Shown here: positions 51,600 to 59,070 of the stretch, in pieces
How the letters are laid out: each line of letters opens with the position of its first letter
How positions within the stretch are numbered: position 1 is the first letter of the stretch
NCBI GenBank assembly: GCA_963675055.2
Contig: CAXXJE010000002.1
Coordinates: forward strand, 1,116,001-1,180,000
Origin: PGYT01 sp963675055
GTDB lineage: Bacteria > Bacteroidota > Ignavibacteria > Ignavibacteriales > Melioribacteraceae
Length of the DNA: 64,000 bases
Direction of reading: 5' to 3'
The notes under the pieces: model-generated
Databases searched by the model: none
Seen by the model: only the letters and a program-made list of their open reading frames with translations
What the model was told of the DNA's origin: nothing
Made by a program: the position numbers and the translations under genes

Positions 51600-52859
51600 T
51601 CATTCGTATTCAACCAAGATACGTTTAAGATTATTATGAGCTTGTACCTGCATCTCAATAATTTTAGCATCTTGTCTAAGCCGTTCGTCATTATAGAGCT
51701 TGCTATAATATTCATGCTTTCTCGACGCTTCACCATAATTAACCTGAGGTAAATTTCTTGGTTCGTTAAGTTTGTTTCGTAGCTCACGGATCTTTCTCTT
51801 CTTTTTATTTACCTCCTGGATCTCTTCTTGCTTAACTTCACGATAAACGTTCCAGGTCTGATCGAATCCTCCCATTTCTTCCTTTACTCGGACTTCTCTA
51901 GTCCCAGCTTTTACTACGTCAATCGAAAATCTACCTTTAGTAGTAAACTTCGTTTCTGTAGTTATAAGCAAGGCATGATTCCTACTTGAATAGGTACTGA
52001 TTTCATAAGTCTCAGTACCGTAAACACGATCAACTACTGAAATAATGATTCCTTCCAATCGGAATCCTTTATGTTTTCTGATCTCAGAGTTTAATTCCTC
52101 AATTTCTTCCCGGATTTTTCTCTCACTATCAAATACGTTCTCGAACTTGGTTCTGATATTATCATAGTAATTCATTTTATCTCGGTAGCTATCCAATTTC
52201 GAATTATCCGGATTGTAAGACTTACTTTTATCGTATTTAATTAATCTTTCTCTGACAGATATGAAAACATCCGTGGGCTGATTCGAATTATCCAACGCTG
52301 GTTTTAGGAAAGTTTTCATAATGTCTATTCTTCCATGATTAAAGAAGCGGTATAATTCAGATAAAACTGCTTTACCGAATACACTATCGCTTCTGAATTT
52401 TGCGAAATATGGCGGAAGATATTCAGCTAATGTCGTATCAGCAGCATCATTCATGAGATCGGCAATCGTATGTAGATAACATTCGTATTTTTCTGAAACT
52501 CTTGCTGTTGAATTGTTAGAAGAGAGTACTTTCTTTACAAGTATTTTATACGTGTTTTGACAGACTATGGAATCTAGAAATTGATTCGTTGATGCGAGTG
52601 GAGTCACTGAATTTCGTATCAGTACAGAATCAAAAAAAGCATACGTTTCATCATGCTGTTCTTGAGATCCTTTCTCCAAATATGCCAGCTGCGTGTTGTA
52701 TAATTTGATGAGGGCTTCTTCATCTTTATCCTGATATAGATTGTTGAGTTTTTCAATATCAGAAGTACACGCAGATATGCATGTTATCAATAGATATGAT
52801 AGGGCTACAATTATGGTTCTGAATAAAGTATTATAATCGTGGCGGGGTATTGAATCCAT
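51600..52859 (-). CDS. Lipoprotein of unknown function (419 aa)
   Basis: Start taken at the ATG at 52859: GGAGGA precedes it and it opens a lipoprotein signal (C-I-S-A-C, Cys at about residue 31). A frame extending 26 codons further up runs into the structured leader. The mature protein is helical and charged, with many Lys/Glu stretches that look like coiled coil (about 240-270 and 350-390). A central region (about 275-345) has beta-type strands. No family is recognised. It is about 140 bases upstream of the dprA gene on the same strand but separated by a gap, so association with that operon is uncertain. Confidence 0.6.
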   Translation of the reverse strand: MDSIPRHDYNTLFRTIIVALSYLLITCISACTSDIEKLNNLYQDKDEEALIKLYNTQLAYLEKGSQEQHDETYAFFDSVLIRNSVTPLASTNQFLDSIVCQNTYKILVKKVLSSNNSTARVSEKYECYLHTIADLMNDAADTTLAEYLPPYFAKFRSDSVFGKAVLSELYRFFNHGRIDIMKTFLKPALDNSNQPTDVFISVRERLIKYDKSKSYNPDNSKLDSYRDKMNYYDNIRTKFENVFDSERKIREEIEELNSEIRKHKGFRLEGIIISVVDRVYGTETYEISTYSSRNHALLITTETKFTTKGRFSIDVVKAGTREVRVKEEMGGFDQTWNVYREVKQEEIQEVNKKKRKIRELRNKLNEPRNLPQVNYGEASRKHEYYSKLYNDERLRQDAKIIEMQVQAHNNLKRILVEYE

Positions 52860-52884
52860 TTTTCCTCCGGTTTGATAATAAAAA

Positions 52885-53020
52885 GGGCGACACCTACAAT
52901 CTATACCCGAACCGAGGCACGCCAATGCCCAAGACATGATATAAAAAGAGGTGCGCCCATAGAAAAATGGACGCCCCGTACCTGCCTCTTAGTCTTGTGT
53001 TACTTTGGCGTTTTCGGTTC
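52885..53020 (-). ncRNA. Highly structured RNA element in the leader of the lipoprotein gene
   Basis: On the minus strand six nested stems form a rod: GAACCGA/TCGGTTC, ACGCCAA/TTGGCGT, CAAGAC/GTCTTG, AAGAGG/CCTCTT, GCG/CGC and CCAT/ATGG (53020 to 52909), 33 base pairs in 112 nt. Downstream, AGGTG-T-CGCCC followed by TTTTT (52895-52885, then 52884-52881) can instead pair with GGGCGCACCT inside the rod's tip (52958-52949), giving an alternative terminator-like hairpin. The lipoprotein GGAGGA and ATG follow. This two-state layout is that of a riboswitch or attenuator. It matches no RNA family I know. A decayed inverted repeat or 6S-like RNA are alternatives. Confidence 0.55.
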
Positions 53021-53131
53021 AGAGACAAGTGAAAGCTATTGTATACTAAATACTTATTAGCATCAATTTTATTTGTTTATAAATTTAGTGGAATAATTAA
53101 ATAGAGACAAATTATAAGTGCTCGGTGAGTA

Positions 53132-53902
53132 TTAAAGCTTGAATAGACGGGAAACTTCCATCTGGTACTGAGCTCTCATTCGCTGCTTCATTACATGCGA
53201 TATATAGTAGGTGAGAATATTGTACAATATCCATTGATTCTTTGCTTTGCTGATTTCTGCTTCCTGTTCCTCTACATATTTATAGACTTTCTTCCCAAGC
53301 TTGGACTCGATAGCTTGTCTTAGAGCTTTGGTTACAGTCTGATTCTGAAGCTGCTCGATTCGATGCTTGATAACCGGGATAGTATCGTAGGTGGATTCTA
53401 GTTTCTCTTGCAGATTGCCAACCTCAAATCCTGAAGTGTGCTTGCCGTAGAACTTTGATAGCACCTCACCAAATATCATCCCGTTTTTACAGATACCGCG
53501 TATAGCGCCCCAGATCATTCGAACACCTTCAGAGCCATCGTATGAGTTATGCAGGAATAATGATAAGGCAATATCGCTACGTCCATCGTGGAAAATCAAT
53601 TCAGGAAAAGTTACCTGCAACCTCATTCGGTGATCCTCGACAAAGGAATGACTGCTGTCAATATACCAGGTGGTATCAAGCATGTGGAGTTGCTCAAGCA
53701 GTGGTTTAATAACTTCAGAGTTTGGAATTATTTTGTAAGTGTCTCGCATGATGGAAATCAGCTTATTATCATCCTCACGTACGATTGCTTTATATGCTGA
53801 TGTGTTACTCGGAATGCCCCCGGTTACATTACCGTATAGTACTTCCTTTTCAACGACAGGGAACATGAAGTTATCCAGTCGTCGATCTATTTCAGTTGTC
53901 AT
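53132..53902 (-). CDS. DUF932-family phage/plasmid protein
   Basis: 256 residues. 'LSLFLHNSYDGSEGVRMIWG' followed by A-I-R-G-I-C-K-N-G-M near residues 125-155 is the hallmark of DUF932, a family widespread on phages, plasmids and integrated elements. The N-terminal half has the Y-K-A-I-V-R-E-D-D-N-K strand and the C-terminus is helical and basic. The biochemical role of DUF932 is unknown; recombination or single-strand DNA functions have been suggested by neighbours. It is 9 bases downstream of the gene for the unknown 150-aa protein, in the right-end module of the island. Confidence 0.8.
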   Translation of the reverse strand: MTTEIDRRLDNFMFPVVEKEVLYGNVTGGIPSNTSAYKAIVREDDNKLISIMRDTYKIIPNSEVIKPLLEQLHMLDTTWYIDSSHSFVEDHRMRLQVTFPELIFHDGRSDIALSLFLHNSYDGSEGVRMIWGAIRGICKNGMIFGEVLSKFYGKHTSGFEVGNLQEKLESTYDTIPVIKHRIEQLQNQTVTKALRQAIESKLGKKVYKYVEEQEAEISKAKNQWILYNILTYYISHVMKQRMRAQYQMEVSRLFKL

Positions 53903-53911
53903 GTTATCCTC

Positions 53912-54364
53912 TTAATTAAATGAATGGTTTCCTTTGGTACGTTGGATAAAAAGGGTAATTGCAATTTGATTAACGTTAGCCATACCGTTGAACTTGTTCT
54001 GAATTGCGATTGCTTCTTCGAATGATTGCTCCATTGCTGACAGATAAGAATTATTCGGGGCTGACTTTGTAGATTCGGTGTCTTCAATTCGATCAACTTT
54101 CTTTATATCATATGTTGTAACAACTTTCTTACCTCGCTGTGAAGCCAGCTTGGTTATGATAACCTCATCAAAGGCTTTCATATTCTTCAGTACTTCATGA
54201 ACTTCAGGAGGAGCGAAATAAGTATACTCAGTAGTTCCGTCTCCATTACGCAGATTGTACAAAAACCACTCGCCGTAGCTGCTCTTGCCAGTCTTGGGAT
54301 TATCTGTCAGCAGTTGTATTCGAGTCGGTTTATTTACTTCTAATTCCAATTTAGGTTTGTTCAT
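53912..54364 (-). CDS. Possible ssDNA-binding-type protein of mobile elements
   Basis: 150 residues. The N-terminal half is beta-rich, with 'GKSSYGEWFLYNLRNGDGTT' near residues 25-45, a pattern found in phage-like OB-fold proteins. 'MANVNQIAITLFIQRTKGN' forms the C-terminal helix region. It overlaps the Gam-like gene by 14 bases and precedes the DUF932 gene by 9. Phage recombination modules often include a single-strand binding protein here, so that is my best guess, with low certainty. Confidence 0.55.
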   Translation of the reverse strand: MNKPKLELEVNKPTRIQLLTDNPKTGKSSYGEWFLYNLRNGDGTTEYTYFAPPEVHEVLKNMKAFDEVIITKLASQRGKKVVTTYDIKKVDRIEDTESTKSAPNNSYLSAMEQSFEEAIAIQNKFNGMANVNQIAITLFIQRTKGNHSFN

Positions 54365-54863
54365 TATTAACCTCTCTTAGTTTATAGTTGAATACATTTT
54401 CGATTGCTGGAATGACTTTAACTCCATTAGGGATAGTTCCACCTGACCGGGTAATGAAGTCTCTGATTTTCTTAATGTCCGGTTTTATGTCCTGATTGAT
54501 GTTTGTTAATTCATGAGCATATTGATTCTGAAGGAATTCAGATAAGTTTTCAACAACTACCTTTTCACGTCCCTTGCGCAACCGTAACGTGCCGTTGGGG
54601 AGATCAATAGTTTTCTTATCCTGCTCAAGAATAAATGTCTCAAGCCGATGTTCTAAAAATTCAATTCGATCCTGAAGTTTACTACTCTTGGAAAGATAAA
54701 AATCATTGATGATTTTTATTTCCTGTTCGGAATTCTGCAAGTTAGAAGCTATCTGTTCCTGAAGTTCACGGATTCGGATTAAGATTAAATCGATGTGCTG
54801 GGTTTCCAACTGTAGCTCTTTTTCTTCGACTTCAGCAAGTAATTCGTCTATGAAATTTTCCAT
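54351..54863 (-). CDS. Gam-like host-nuclease inhibitor protein
   Basis: 170 residues. A long coiled coil (about 5-90, rich in Glu, Gln, Leu) leads into 'DLPNGTLRLRKGREKVVV' near residue 100, which matches the Gam/DUF1351-like pattern (L-P-x-G-T-L-x-L-R). Gam of phage Mu binds DNA ends and blocks exonucleases. It is the second gene of the right-end module, three bases after a tiny membrane peptide gene and overlapping the next gene. It would protect the element's DNA during replication or transfer. Confidence 0.75.
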   Translation of the reverse strand: MENFIDELLAEVEEKELQLETQHIDLILIRIRELQEQIASNLQNSEQEIKIINDFYLSKSSKLQDRIEFLEHRLETFILEQDKKTIDLPNGTLRLRKGREKVVVENLSEFLQNQYAHELTNINQDIKPDIKKIRDFITRSGGTIPNGVKVIPAIENVFNYKLREVNNEQT

Positions 54864-54865
54864 GC

Positions 54866-54967
54866 CTACCTCTTTCTTTTAATTGTTGTACTGCCTGCGA
54901 TTGTTGATATTATGATTACAAGGCTTTCAACAACTGCTTTAATAATTGTTTTTGTTTTTGATCGCAA
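54866..54967 (-). CDS. 33-residue membrane peptide upstream of the Gam-like gene
   Basis: Starts with TTG at 54967; GGAGGA lies six bases upstream, as strong as any site in the region. The peptide is basic at both ends (M-R-S-K-T-K-T... and ...I-K-R-K-R) with a hydrophobic middle (A-V-V-E-S-L-V-I-I-I-S-T-I-A-G) long enough for one membrane helix. It ends two bases before the Gam-like start codon, so it heads that transcript. In shape it resembles the 'smalltalk' peptides of Bacteroides and phage holin-like or leader peptides. No homology is claimed. Confidence 0.5.
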   Translation of the reverse strand: MRSKTKTIIKAVVESLVIIISTIAGSTTIKRKR

Positions 54968-55084
54968 GGTTAGTCCTCCGGCTTGGTTTTTAATGGTTTT
55001 ATTTGGAATAGTAATGAGTTGATTTTGTGTTGAAAATAGAAATTTCAGAAAGGTTATTTAAATAACGAGATTTAATATAATGTT

Positions 55085-55103
55085 CTATTGCAAAACTATT
55101 GCA
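55085..55103 (+). repeat. Right sub-terminal repeat CTATTGCAAAACTATTGCA
   Basis: Identical to 26352-26370 and in the same orientation. It ends 51 bp before the right attachment site. Together they frame the island ends and are likely integrase or excisionase binding sites. Confidence 0.7.
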
Positions 55104-55110
55104 GTGATTA

Positions 55111-55139
55111 TGTAACTCAAGTATTTATAACGAGTTACA
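55111..55139. repeat. Inverted repeat next to attR
   Basis: TGTAACTC (55111-55118) and GAGTTACA (55132-55139) are perfect inverted 8-mers with a 13-nt spacer, between the sub-terminal repeat and the right att site. A further protein-binding site of the recombination complex is likely. Confidence 0.5.
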
Positions 55140-55154
55140 GCTTTTTGTAGAGTC

Positions 55155-55198
55155 CTCTTAATCAGCAGGTCGGCGGTTCGAGCCCGCCAGGGTGCACA
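55155..55198 (+). repeat. Right attachment site (attR), duplicated 3' half of tRNA-Lys
   Basis: Identical over 44 bp to 26211-26254. It lacks the 5' half of the tRNA, so it encodes no functional tRNA. The bases beyond (TTAAAC...) differ from those beyond the left copy (GAAAGC...), marking the end of the island. Confidence 0.93.
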
Positions 55199-55205
55199 TT
55201 AAACA

Positions 55206-55234
55206 AAAACTCCCGCTTACAAAGCGGGAGTTTT
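55206..55234. terminator. Probable original tRNA-Lys terminator
   Basis: AAAACTCCCGC-7 nt-GCGGGAGTTTT, a perfect 11-bp stem with T-run, 7 bases past the right att copy. Before integration it would have directly followed the tRNA gene. Confidence 0.75.
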
Positions 55235-55327
55235 GTTTTAAATTGTTTGTCTTGGATTGGGTAAGATCTGGAGGGAGTTTATCCCGATGTTCTTTATCGG
55301 GAAGCCCGGTTTACCCCGCTTTGCGGG

Positions 55328-55370
55328 GCAGGGTGCACCAAGTATAAATTCCCAAGATTAGTTGGGAGTT
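55328..55370 (+). other. Degenerate second tRNA-tail plus terminator
   Basis: CAGGGTGCACCA (55328-55339) repeats the tRNA-Lys 3' end, here with an encoded CCA, and is followed by the hairpin AAATTCCCAA-6 nt-TTGGGAGTTT and a T-run, much like the copy at 55198-55238. The rest of the tRNA is absent. This looks like the remnant of a tandem tRNA copy or an older insertion. The GC-rich tract on both sides (about 55260-55500) encodes nothing credible. Confidence 0.45.
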
Positions 55371-55686
55371 TTTGTTTTAAATACAGATACGAAAGCGGGC
55401 GAGAAGGTTCCCCAGCTCCTTTTGCTGGGCTTGTCCCGACTTTCTGCGTTGCCGGATCAGGGGTGTGTCCGGCGAAGTCCATCTGCTGATGGGTGAAGAC
55501 GTGAGTCTTCCAATATTTTAGGTTATCAGTTTAAAGTTCCCGTTTAGTCAATTGAATGTAAATTGCTAATTGAGTAGGTTAATTTTAAAAGTTACAAATC
55601 TGATTCAAATTATTTGTTAAGATCAGTTTGGGGGTTGATGAACTGTTGATACTGGTTTCTACTAATTAACTGACAAGGAGAAGGAT
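55371..55686. other. Intergenic tract, no gene
   Basis: A GC-rich part to about 55500 contains short inverted repeats; the rest is AT-rich and should carry the promoter of the gene at 55687. The one minus-strand frame here (55294-55482) spans the tRNA-tail and hairpin sequences and is not a gene. Confidence 0.5.
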
Positions 55687-56340
55687 ATGAAACAACTGAT
55701 CATAGCAAGTTGCATAATTCTCGTAATTGTATCTGCAAGCGTTGCCGGACAAAATAAGTCCTCTATTCAGCTAAGCGGTGGTTTATTACTGCCGGAGAGT
55801 TCGTCCAACGGTGTTAATGTATCTCTGCAGTATAATTATTATTTGAATGATGATTTTCTTTTTTACGTGAATACAGGTTATTTATCCTGGGATAGATTTT
55901 ATGTCCATTTCAATCAAGAGTGGTCTGCAAAACAAAAACAAACCAGATTCAGAACGTACACTTCAGATACTCACACTATGATTCCTTTGAACGTCGGCGG
56001 AAGGCTTGAGGTTAGAACTAATGAACTCTTTAATTCATTTGTCAGTTTCGAAGCGGGCTATTCTTTCCTGACTTACAATTCTTTCAATGTTTATAAAGAA
56101 TATGATTCCTCGGAAGAAGTTGTTACTGCTTTTAAAACCGACAGAAGTTCGAAAAAAGAAATAGAGGAAAACCTGATAAGTATAGGCGCCGGACTTGGGA
56201 TTTACAGACAGATGGCAGACAACCTGGAATTGATACTCCAGTATAGATTATATAGTCATCTGAACTCCGAGTACTATGATGCTTTCAGCAGTCATGCTAT
56301 TTTTTCCTCGGTGAACCTGGGAGTGAATTATTTATTGTAG
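55687..56340 (+). CDS. Outer-membrane beta-barrel protein (OmpW/OmpA-like size)
   Basis: 217 residues with an AAGGAGAAGG site, a Sec signal peptide (cut after V-A-G) and alternating hydrophobic strands ending in an aromatic-hydrophobic C-terminus (V-N-L-G-V-N-Y-L-L). This fits an eight-stranded outer-membrane barrel of the kind annotated as 'porin family' or 'outer membrane beta-barrel'. Function is unknown. It lies alone, convergent with the next gene and separated by a hairpin. Confidence 0.7.
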   Translation: MKQLIIASCIILVIVSASVAGQNKSSIQLSGGLLLPESSSNGVNVSLQYNYYLNDDFLFYVNTGYLSWDRFYVHFNQEWSAKQKQTRFRTYTSDTHTMIPLNVGGRLEVRTNELFNSFVSFEAGYSFLTYNSFNVYKEYDSSEEVVTAFKTDRSSKKEIEENLISIGAGLGIYRQMADNLELILQYRLYSHLNSEYYDAFSSHAIFSSVNLGVNYLL

Positions 56341-56369
56341 TGCATTATAAGTTGGAAGGATCTTCAATT

Positions 56370-56432
56370 GCTGTCACGGAATTGCCTCTACGGGATAATC
56401 CCTGCATACCGGGCAAGCTATTCTATGACAGC
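56370..56432. terminator. Nested hairpin between convergent genes
   Basis: Stems GCTGTCA/TGACAGC, TTGCC/GGCAA and GGGAT/ATCCC nest within 63 bases between the stops at 56340 and 56438. A bidirectional terminator is likely. Confidence 0.55.
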
Positions 56433-56437
56433 TTTAA

Positions 56438-57724
56438 TTAATGTCTTACGGCTATTCCCACAGCAAATATCGGTGATGAATCCAATGAGTAACCTTCTAT
56501 AAAGCCGATGGACTTAAAACCAAGTTCCAGAACTAATGAAACAGGTAAATTCATATCCGGGATATCGTAGTATCCCTTTACTGCCAGAGCGCCGCCGATT
56601 CCCTTTCCGTCAATCTGTGCGTTGTCACTTTTGAACTTTACGCCGGGTTGATTCCATAGATTAACGCTTACGTCGAATGAAAAATTTCGCGGACTATAAA
56701 TATTCCGGACTTCGATTCCCAGGCCGCCCCAGGATTCATGAAATGTCTGGTCGCCATAACTTATATCAAGAAGTGATGCTGTTCCTTTATACCTGAAATA
56801 ATTTTCAAGATGATATTCTATGCCGAAAGGAGTGAAGCCCGCCCGCAGAGCCGGGAGATATTGAAATTCGCCCAGACTAATAGCAGGTACTTCGTTTGAT
56901 ATATCACCATCCCACAAATACGTTTTCAGTATTGAATAGAGCGAATAGACAATGAATGGATTAGCCGCGTTCAGCATCATTTTGGATTTTAAATCCTTCA
57001 CACTCATCTTAAGTGTTTCCGGATCCATATATGTGGATTGTGAGTTTATATAACGTGTGTATGCTCTTATATCATTGTCGGAATTGCCGTCGAAAATATC
57101 CTCCGGCGTGTCGAGTATGTAAGTCCACTGGATTTGAAACGACCAGAAGTACTGCGAAGCTTCACGGTAGTTCATTTCATTACTTGTCATCCATCTTAAA
57201 CTCAGGTTCCTGTTTATAATCGGATGGATTTCAACTCCACCCATCCAGATTGCCAACAGCTGATGATAACTGATTTGAGCAGATCCGAAGTGTGTTGCTT
57301 CTCCGCCTCCCGAACCGTATGGTGGAGGCGACGAAAAACCATAGTGGATATTTTTCATATCGAATTCCCTGTAACGGGATCCGTGCCCGAAATATTCATG
57401 TCCTAACACTACTGAAAAATAATCCAGCGGTAAATCTATTAAAGCGTACTTTGCAAATCTTGCAGTGATGCCGGCAGATTTACCGGGGAAACCTGATTCT
57501 GAAAACCAGCGGATACCTATATATTTATCTTCAAGCGTTGTAATGCCTTTGTGGAGTGTTACTATTGTTTCCGCACCGCTGCGCATATTCATACCGGGAG
57601 TATATAAGAGGGAATAGTAAGTACTGCCTGGTATATTTGAACTATTATCAGAACTTAAACTTTGTGAGTAAGTGTGAATAGACAAGCACAAACCAATCGC
57701 GATTAGGTAAATTCGTGTTTTCAT
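56438..57724 (-). CDS. Exported protein of unknown function with HEYFGH motif
   Basis: 428 residues with a signal peptide. Near residue 108 it has L-G-H-E-Y-F-G-H-G-S-R. It looks like a zinc protease site but the spacing is H-E-x-x-x-H rather than H-E-x-x-H, so it is not a normal zincin. The C-terminal half is rich in beta-strands and aromatic residues, consistent with an outer-membrane barrel or a large periplasmic protein. It is monocistronic. No family is recognised. Confidence 0.55.
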   Translation of the reverse strand: MKTRIYLIAIGLCLSIHTYSQSLSSDNSSNIPGSTYYSLLYTPGMNMRSGAETIVTLHKGITTLEDKYIGIRWFSESGFPGKSAGITARFAKYALIDLPLDYFSVVLGHEYFGHGSRYREFDMKNIHYGFSSPPPYGSGGGEATHFGSAQISYHQLLAIWMGGVEIHPIINRNLSLRWMTSNEMNYREASQYFWSFQIQWTYILDTPEDIFDGNSDNDIRAYTRYINSQSTYMDPETLKMSVKDLKSKMMLNAANPFIVYSLYSILKTYLWDGDISNEVPAISLGEFQYLPALRAGFTPFGIEYHLENYFRYKGTASLLDISYGDQTFHESWGGLGIEVRNIYSPRNFSFDVSVNLWNQPGVKFKSDNAQIDGKGIGGALAVKGYYDIPDMNLPVSLVLELGFKSIGFIEGYSLDSSPIFAVGIAVRH

Positions 57725-57903
57725 ATTGTAAGTCCATTAATACACATGATGAATTCGTTTAACAAGATTCCTGATGTACAGCCGGAATATCCGGGTTTTA
57801 CTGATAAGATTCCATCTACTAATTCGGTACTAAATTACGGAATTAAATGTTAATACTTATAAAGGGTTAATGCGGCTAAAACCAAGGGCTGGTTGTTTTG
57901 TCA

Positions 57904-57925
57904 GCAGTCTGCTTTAGCAGACTGC
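57904..57925 (-). terminator. Hairpin GCAGTCTGC-TTTA-GCAGACTGC after the lipoprotein gene
   Basis: Perfect 9-bp stem about 50 bases beyond the stop of the minus-strand gene at 57977. It is the second member of the hairpin family at 1213-1234. Confidence 0.55.
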
Positions 57926-57976
57926 TATATAATGTTTGGATATATTTTGCGGTGATCTAAATATTGTTTTTTCAAC

Positions 57977-58414
57977 TCAACCTTCGCCGAAAATAAAATG
58001 CCTGACTCGATAACCACAGAAAAAACGATGTGGTTTTTCTACCTGAATAAAATTGCTGTTGAGTAATAAATCACTGGCGAATTTAGTCCTTACGACAAAT
58101 TCAGGTTCTACAATTACCTGCATTGCATATTGGGCGTTTGGCGGATGGCAACTGCTGGCCCCGCCTTTATACCAGGCATCCTGCATACTTACGCCGGAAA
58201 GAATATACTCTTTAAGAACTTCCTCTACATTGCTGATCTTATCCAAATAATTTTCAAATTGATACTCATAATAATATCCCTCTGTTGGAAGGTCGTAATT
58301 ATTAACCATATCCTCAACAACAACCTCAATTTCAACATCATTAGTTGGTTCTATTGTTTGACAAGATGAAATTACCATCGTTAAATGGATAATAATAAAA
58401 AATAGTTTCCCCAT
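57977..58414 (-). CDS. Small lipoprotein, unknown function
   Basis: 145 residues. The N-terminus ends in V-I-S-S-C, a clear lipobox (Cys at 18). The mature part is acidic at first, then contains an S-C-H-P-P segment and a second cysteine near the C-terminus. It is monocistronic. It does not resemble a family I know. Confidence 0.6.
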   Translation of the reverse strand: MGKLFFIIIHLTMVISSCQTIEPTNDVEIEVVVEDMVNNYDLPTEGYYYEYQFENYLDKISNVEEVLKEYILSGVSMQDAWYKGGASSCHPPNAQYAMQVIVEPEFVVRTKFASDLLLNSNFIQVEKPHRFFCGYRVRHFIFGEG

Positions 58415-59070
58415 TTTATCACCTTTTTAATTATTGCATATAAACATTTTCGTGTTTAACGATTACCATGTGTAGAAGTGAAGTTTCGGCAATTATCTTG
58501 TTTAGCTACCCGGTTTTTTACATTTTCCCGCCGTCTTTGTACTCTCGGTCGATTTGAGCGACTGATTAAATGTCAACCATTCTATATTCTACTCCTAATT
58601 CGTCCTGTGAGTTTGCTTTCAAAAGGGTTTCCATGTTAAGTATATTTTCCAAGTAATGAATCTACGATGATCTTTTGCCTGGGGTACAACATGGTTGCAG
58701 AGTTATTTCTGTAATTCAGGAATTTGTGGATTCTTATCTACGTTAAAATATTCCCTTCATTCATTGCAGTTGCTGTAAATAGAACTTTATACTATCGGTA
58801 AAAAATACAATATAAAAAAATGGAGTTAAAGGGAAATGATGACGGAGAACTGATTCATGGCTAATCAGCTCAGTAAAGTTGACTTTGTTTCTTTGAGATA
58901 ACAGATAATCATAGCCGGCATTGATAAATACATATAAGAAAAAAGGCTGCCGGTAAAAACATAATTTTATGTGTGCCGTAGACAACAAATGTTTGTTAGT
59001 GATGCTAAGCAAAAATTGTTGCAGCCGGTTTCTGCCGGCTGCTGATAACAACCAATCTGATTTCGGACTT
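58415..59070. other. 656-base gap with the efflux operon terminator
   Basis: No gene seen. The hairpin at 59021-59042 is the only notable structure. The promoter of the small lipoprotein gene is expected at the left edge. Confidence 0.5.
59021..59042 (-). terminator. Terminator of the RND efflux operon
   Basis: GCAGCCGG-6 nt-CCGGCTGC, an 8-bp stem; on the minus strand the sequence AACAATTTTT follows, about 30 bases past the TolC-like stop. Confidence 0.75.

Larger units (their letters stand above)
26211..55198. mobile_element. Integrative genomic island in tRNA-Lys, about 29 kb
   Basis: Bounded by the 44-bp direct repeat of the tRNA-Lys 3' half. A tyrosine integrase and an excisionase-like gene lie next to the intact tRNA. 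The content is accessory: primase-helicase, radical-SAM operon, ABC transporter, DNA methylase, dprA/HAD/PRTase operon, and phage-recombination-like genes near the right end. The DNA is visibly more AT-rich than the flanks. There are no capsid, tail, terminase or conjugation genes, so it is not an ordinary prophage or ICE. It may be a satellite, an integrated plasmid or a mobilisable island that uses other elements. Confidence 0.92.

Noticed and set aside
26211..55198. Island as an ordinary prophage because of DUF932, the Gam-like protein and the primase
   Set aside because: No terminase, portal, capsid, tail or lysis genes were found.
55294..55482. 62-codon minus-strand frame next to the right island end
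   Set aside because: Its translation comes from the tRNA-tail remnant and hairpins; I judge it a spurious frame over RNA-derived sequence.
56438..57724. Zinc metalloprotease call from H-E-Y-F-G-H
   Set aside because: Spacing is H-E-x-x-x-H, not the zincin H-E-x-x-H, and no third ligand was found, so I give no enzyme name.
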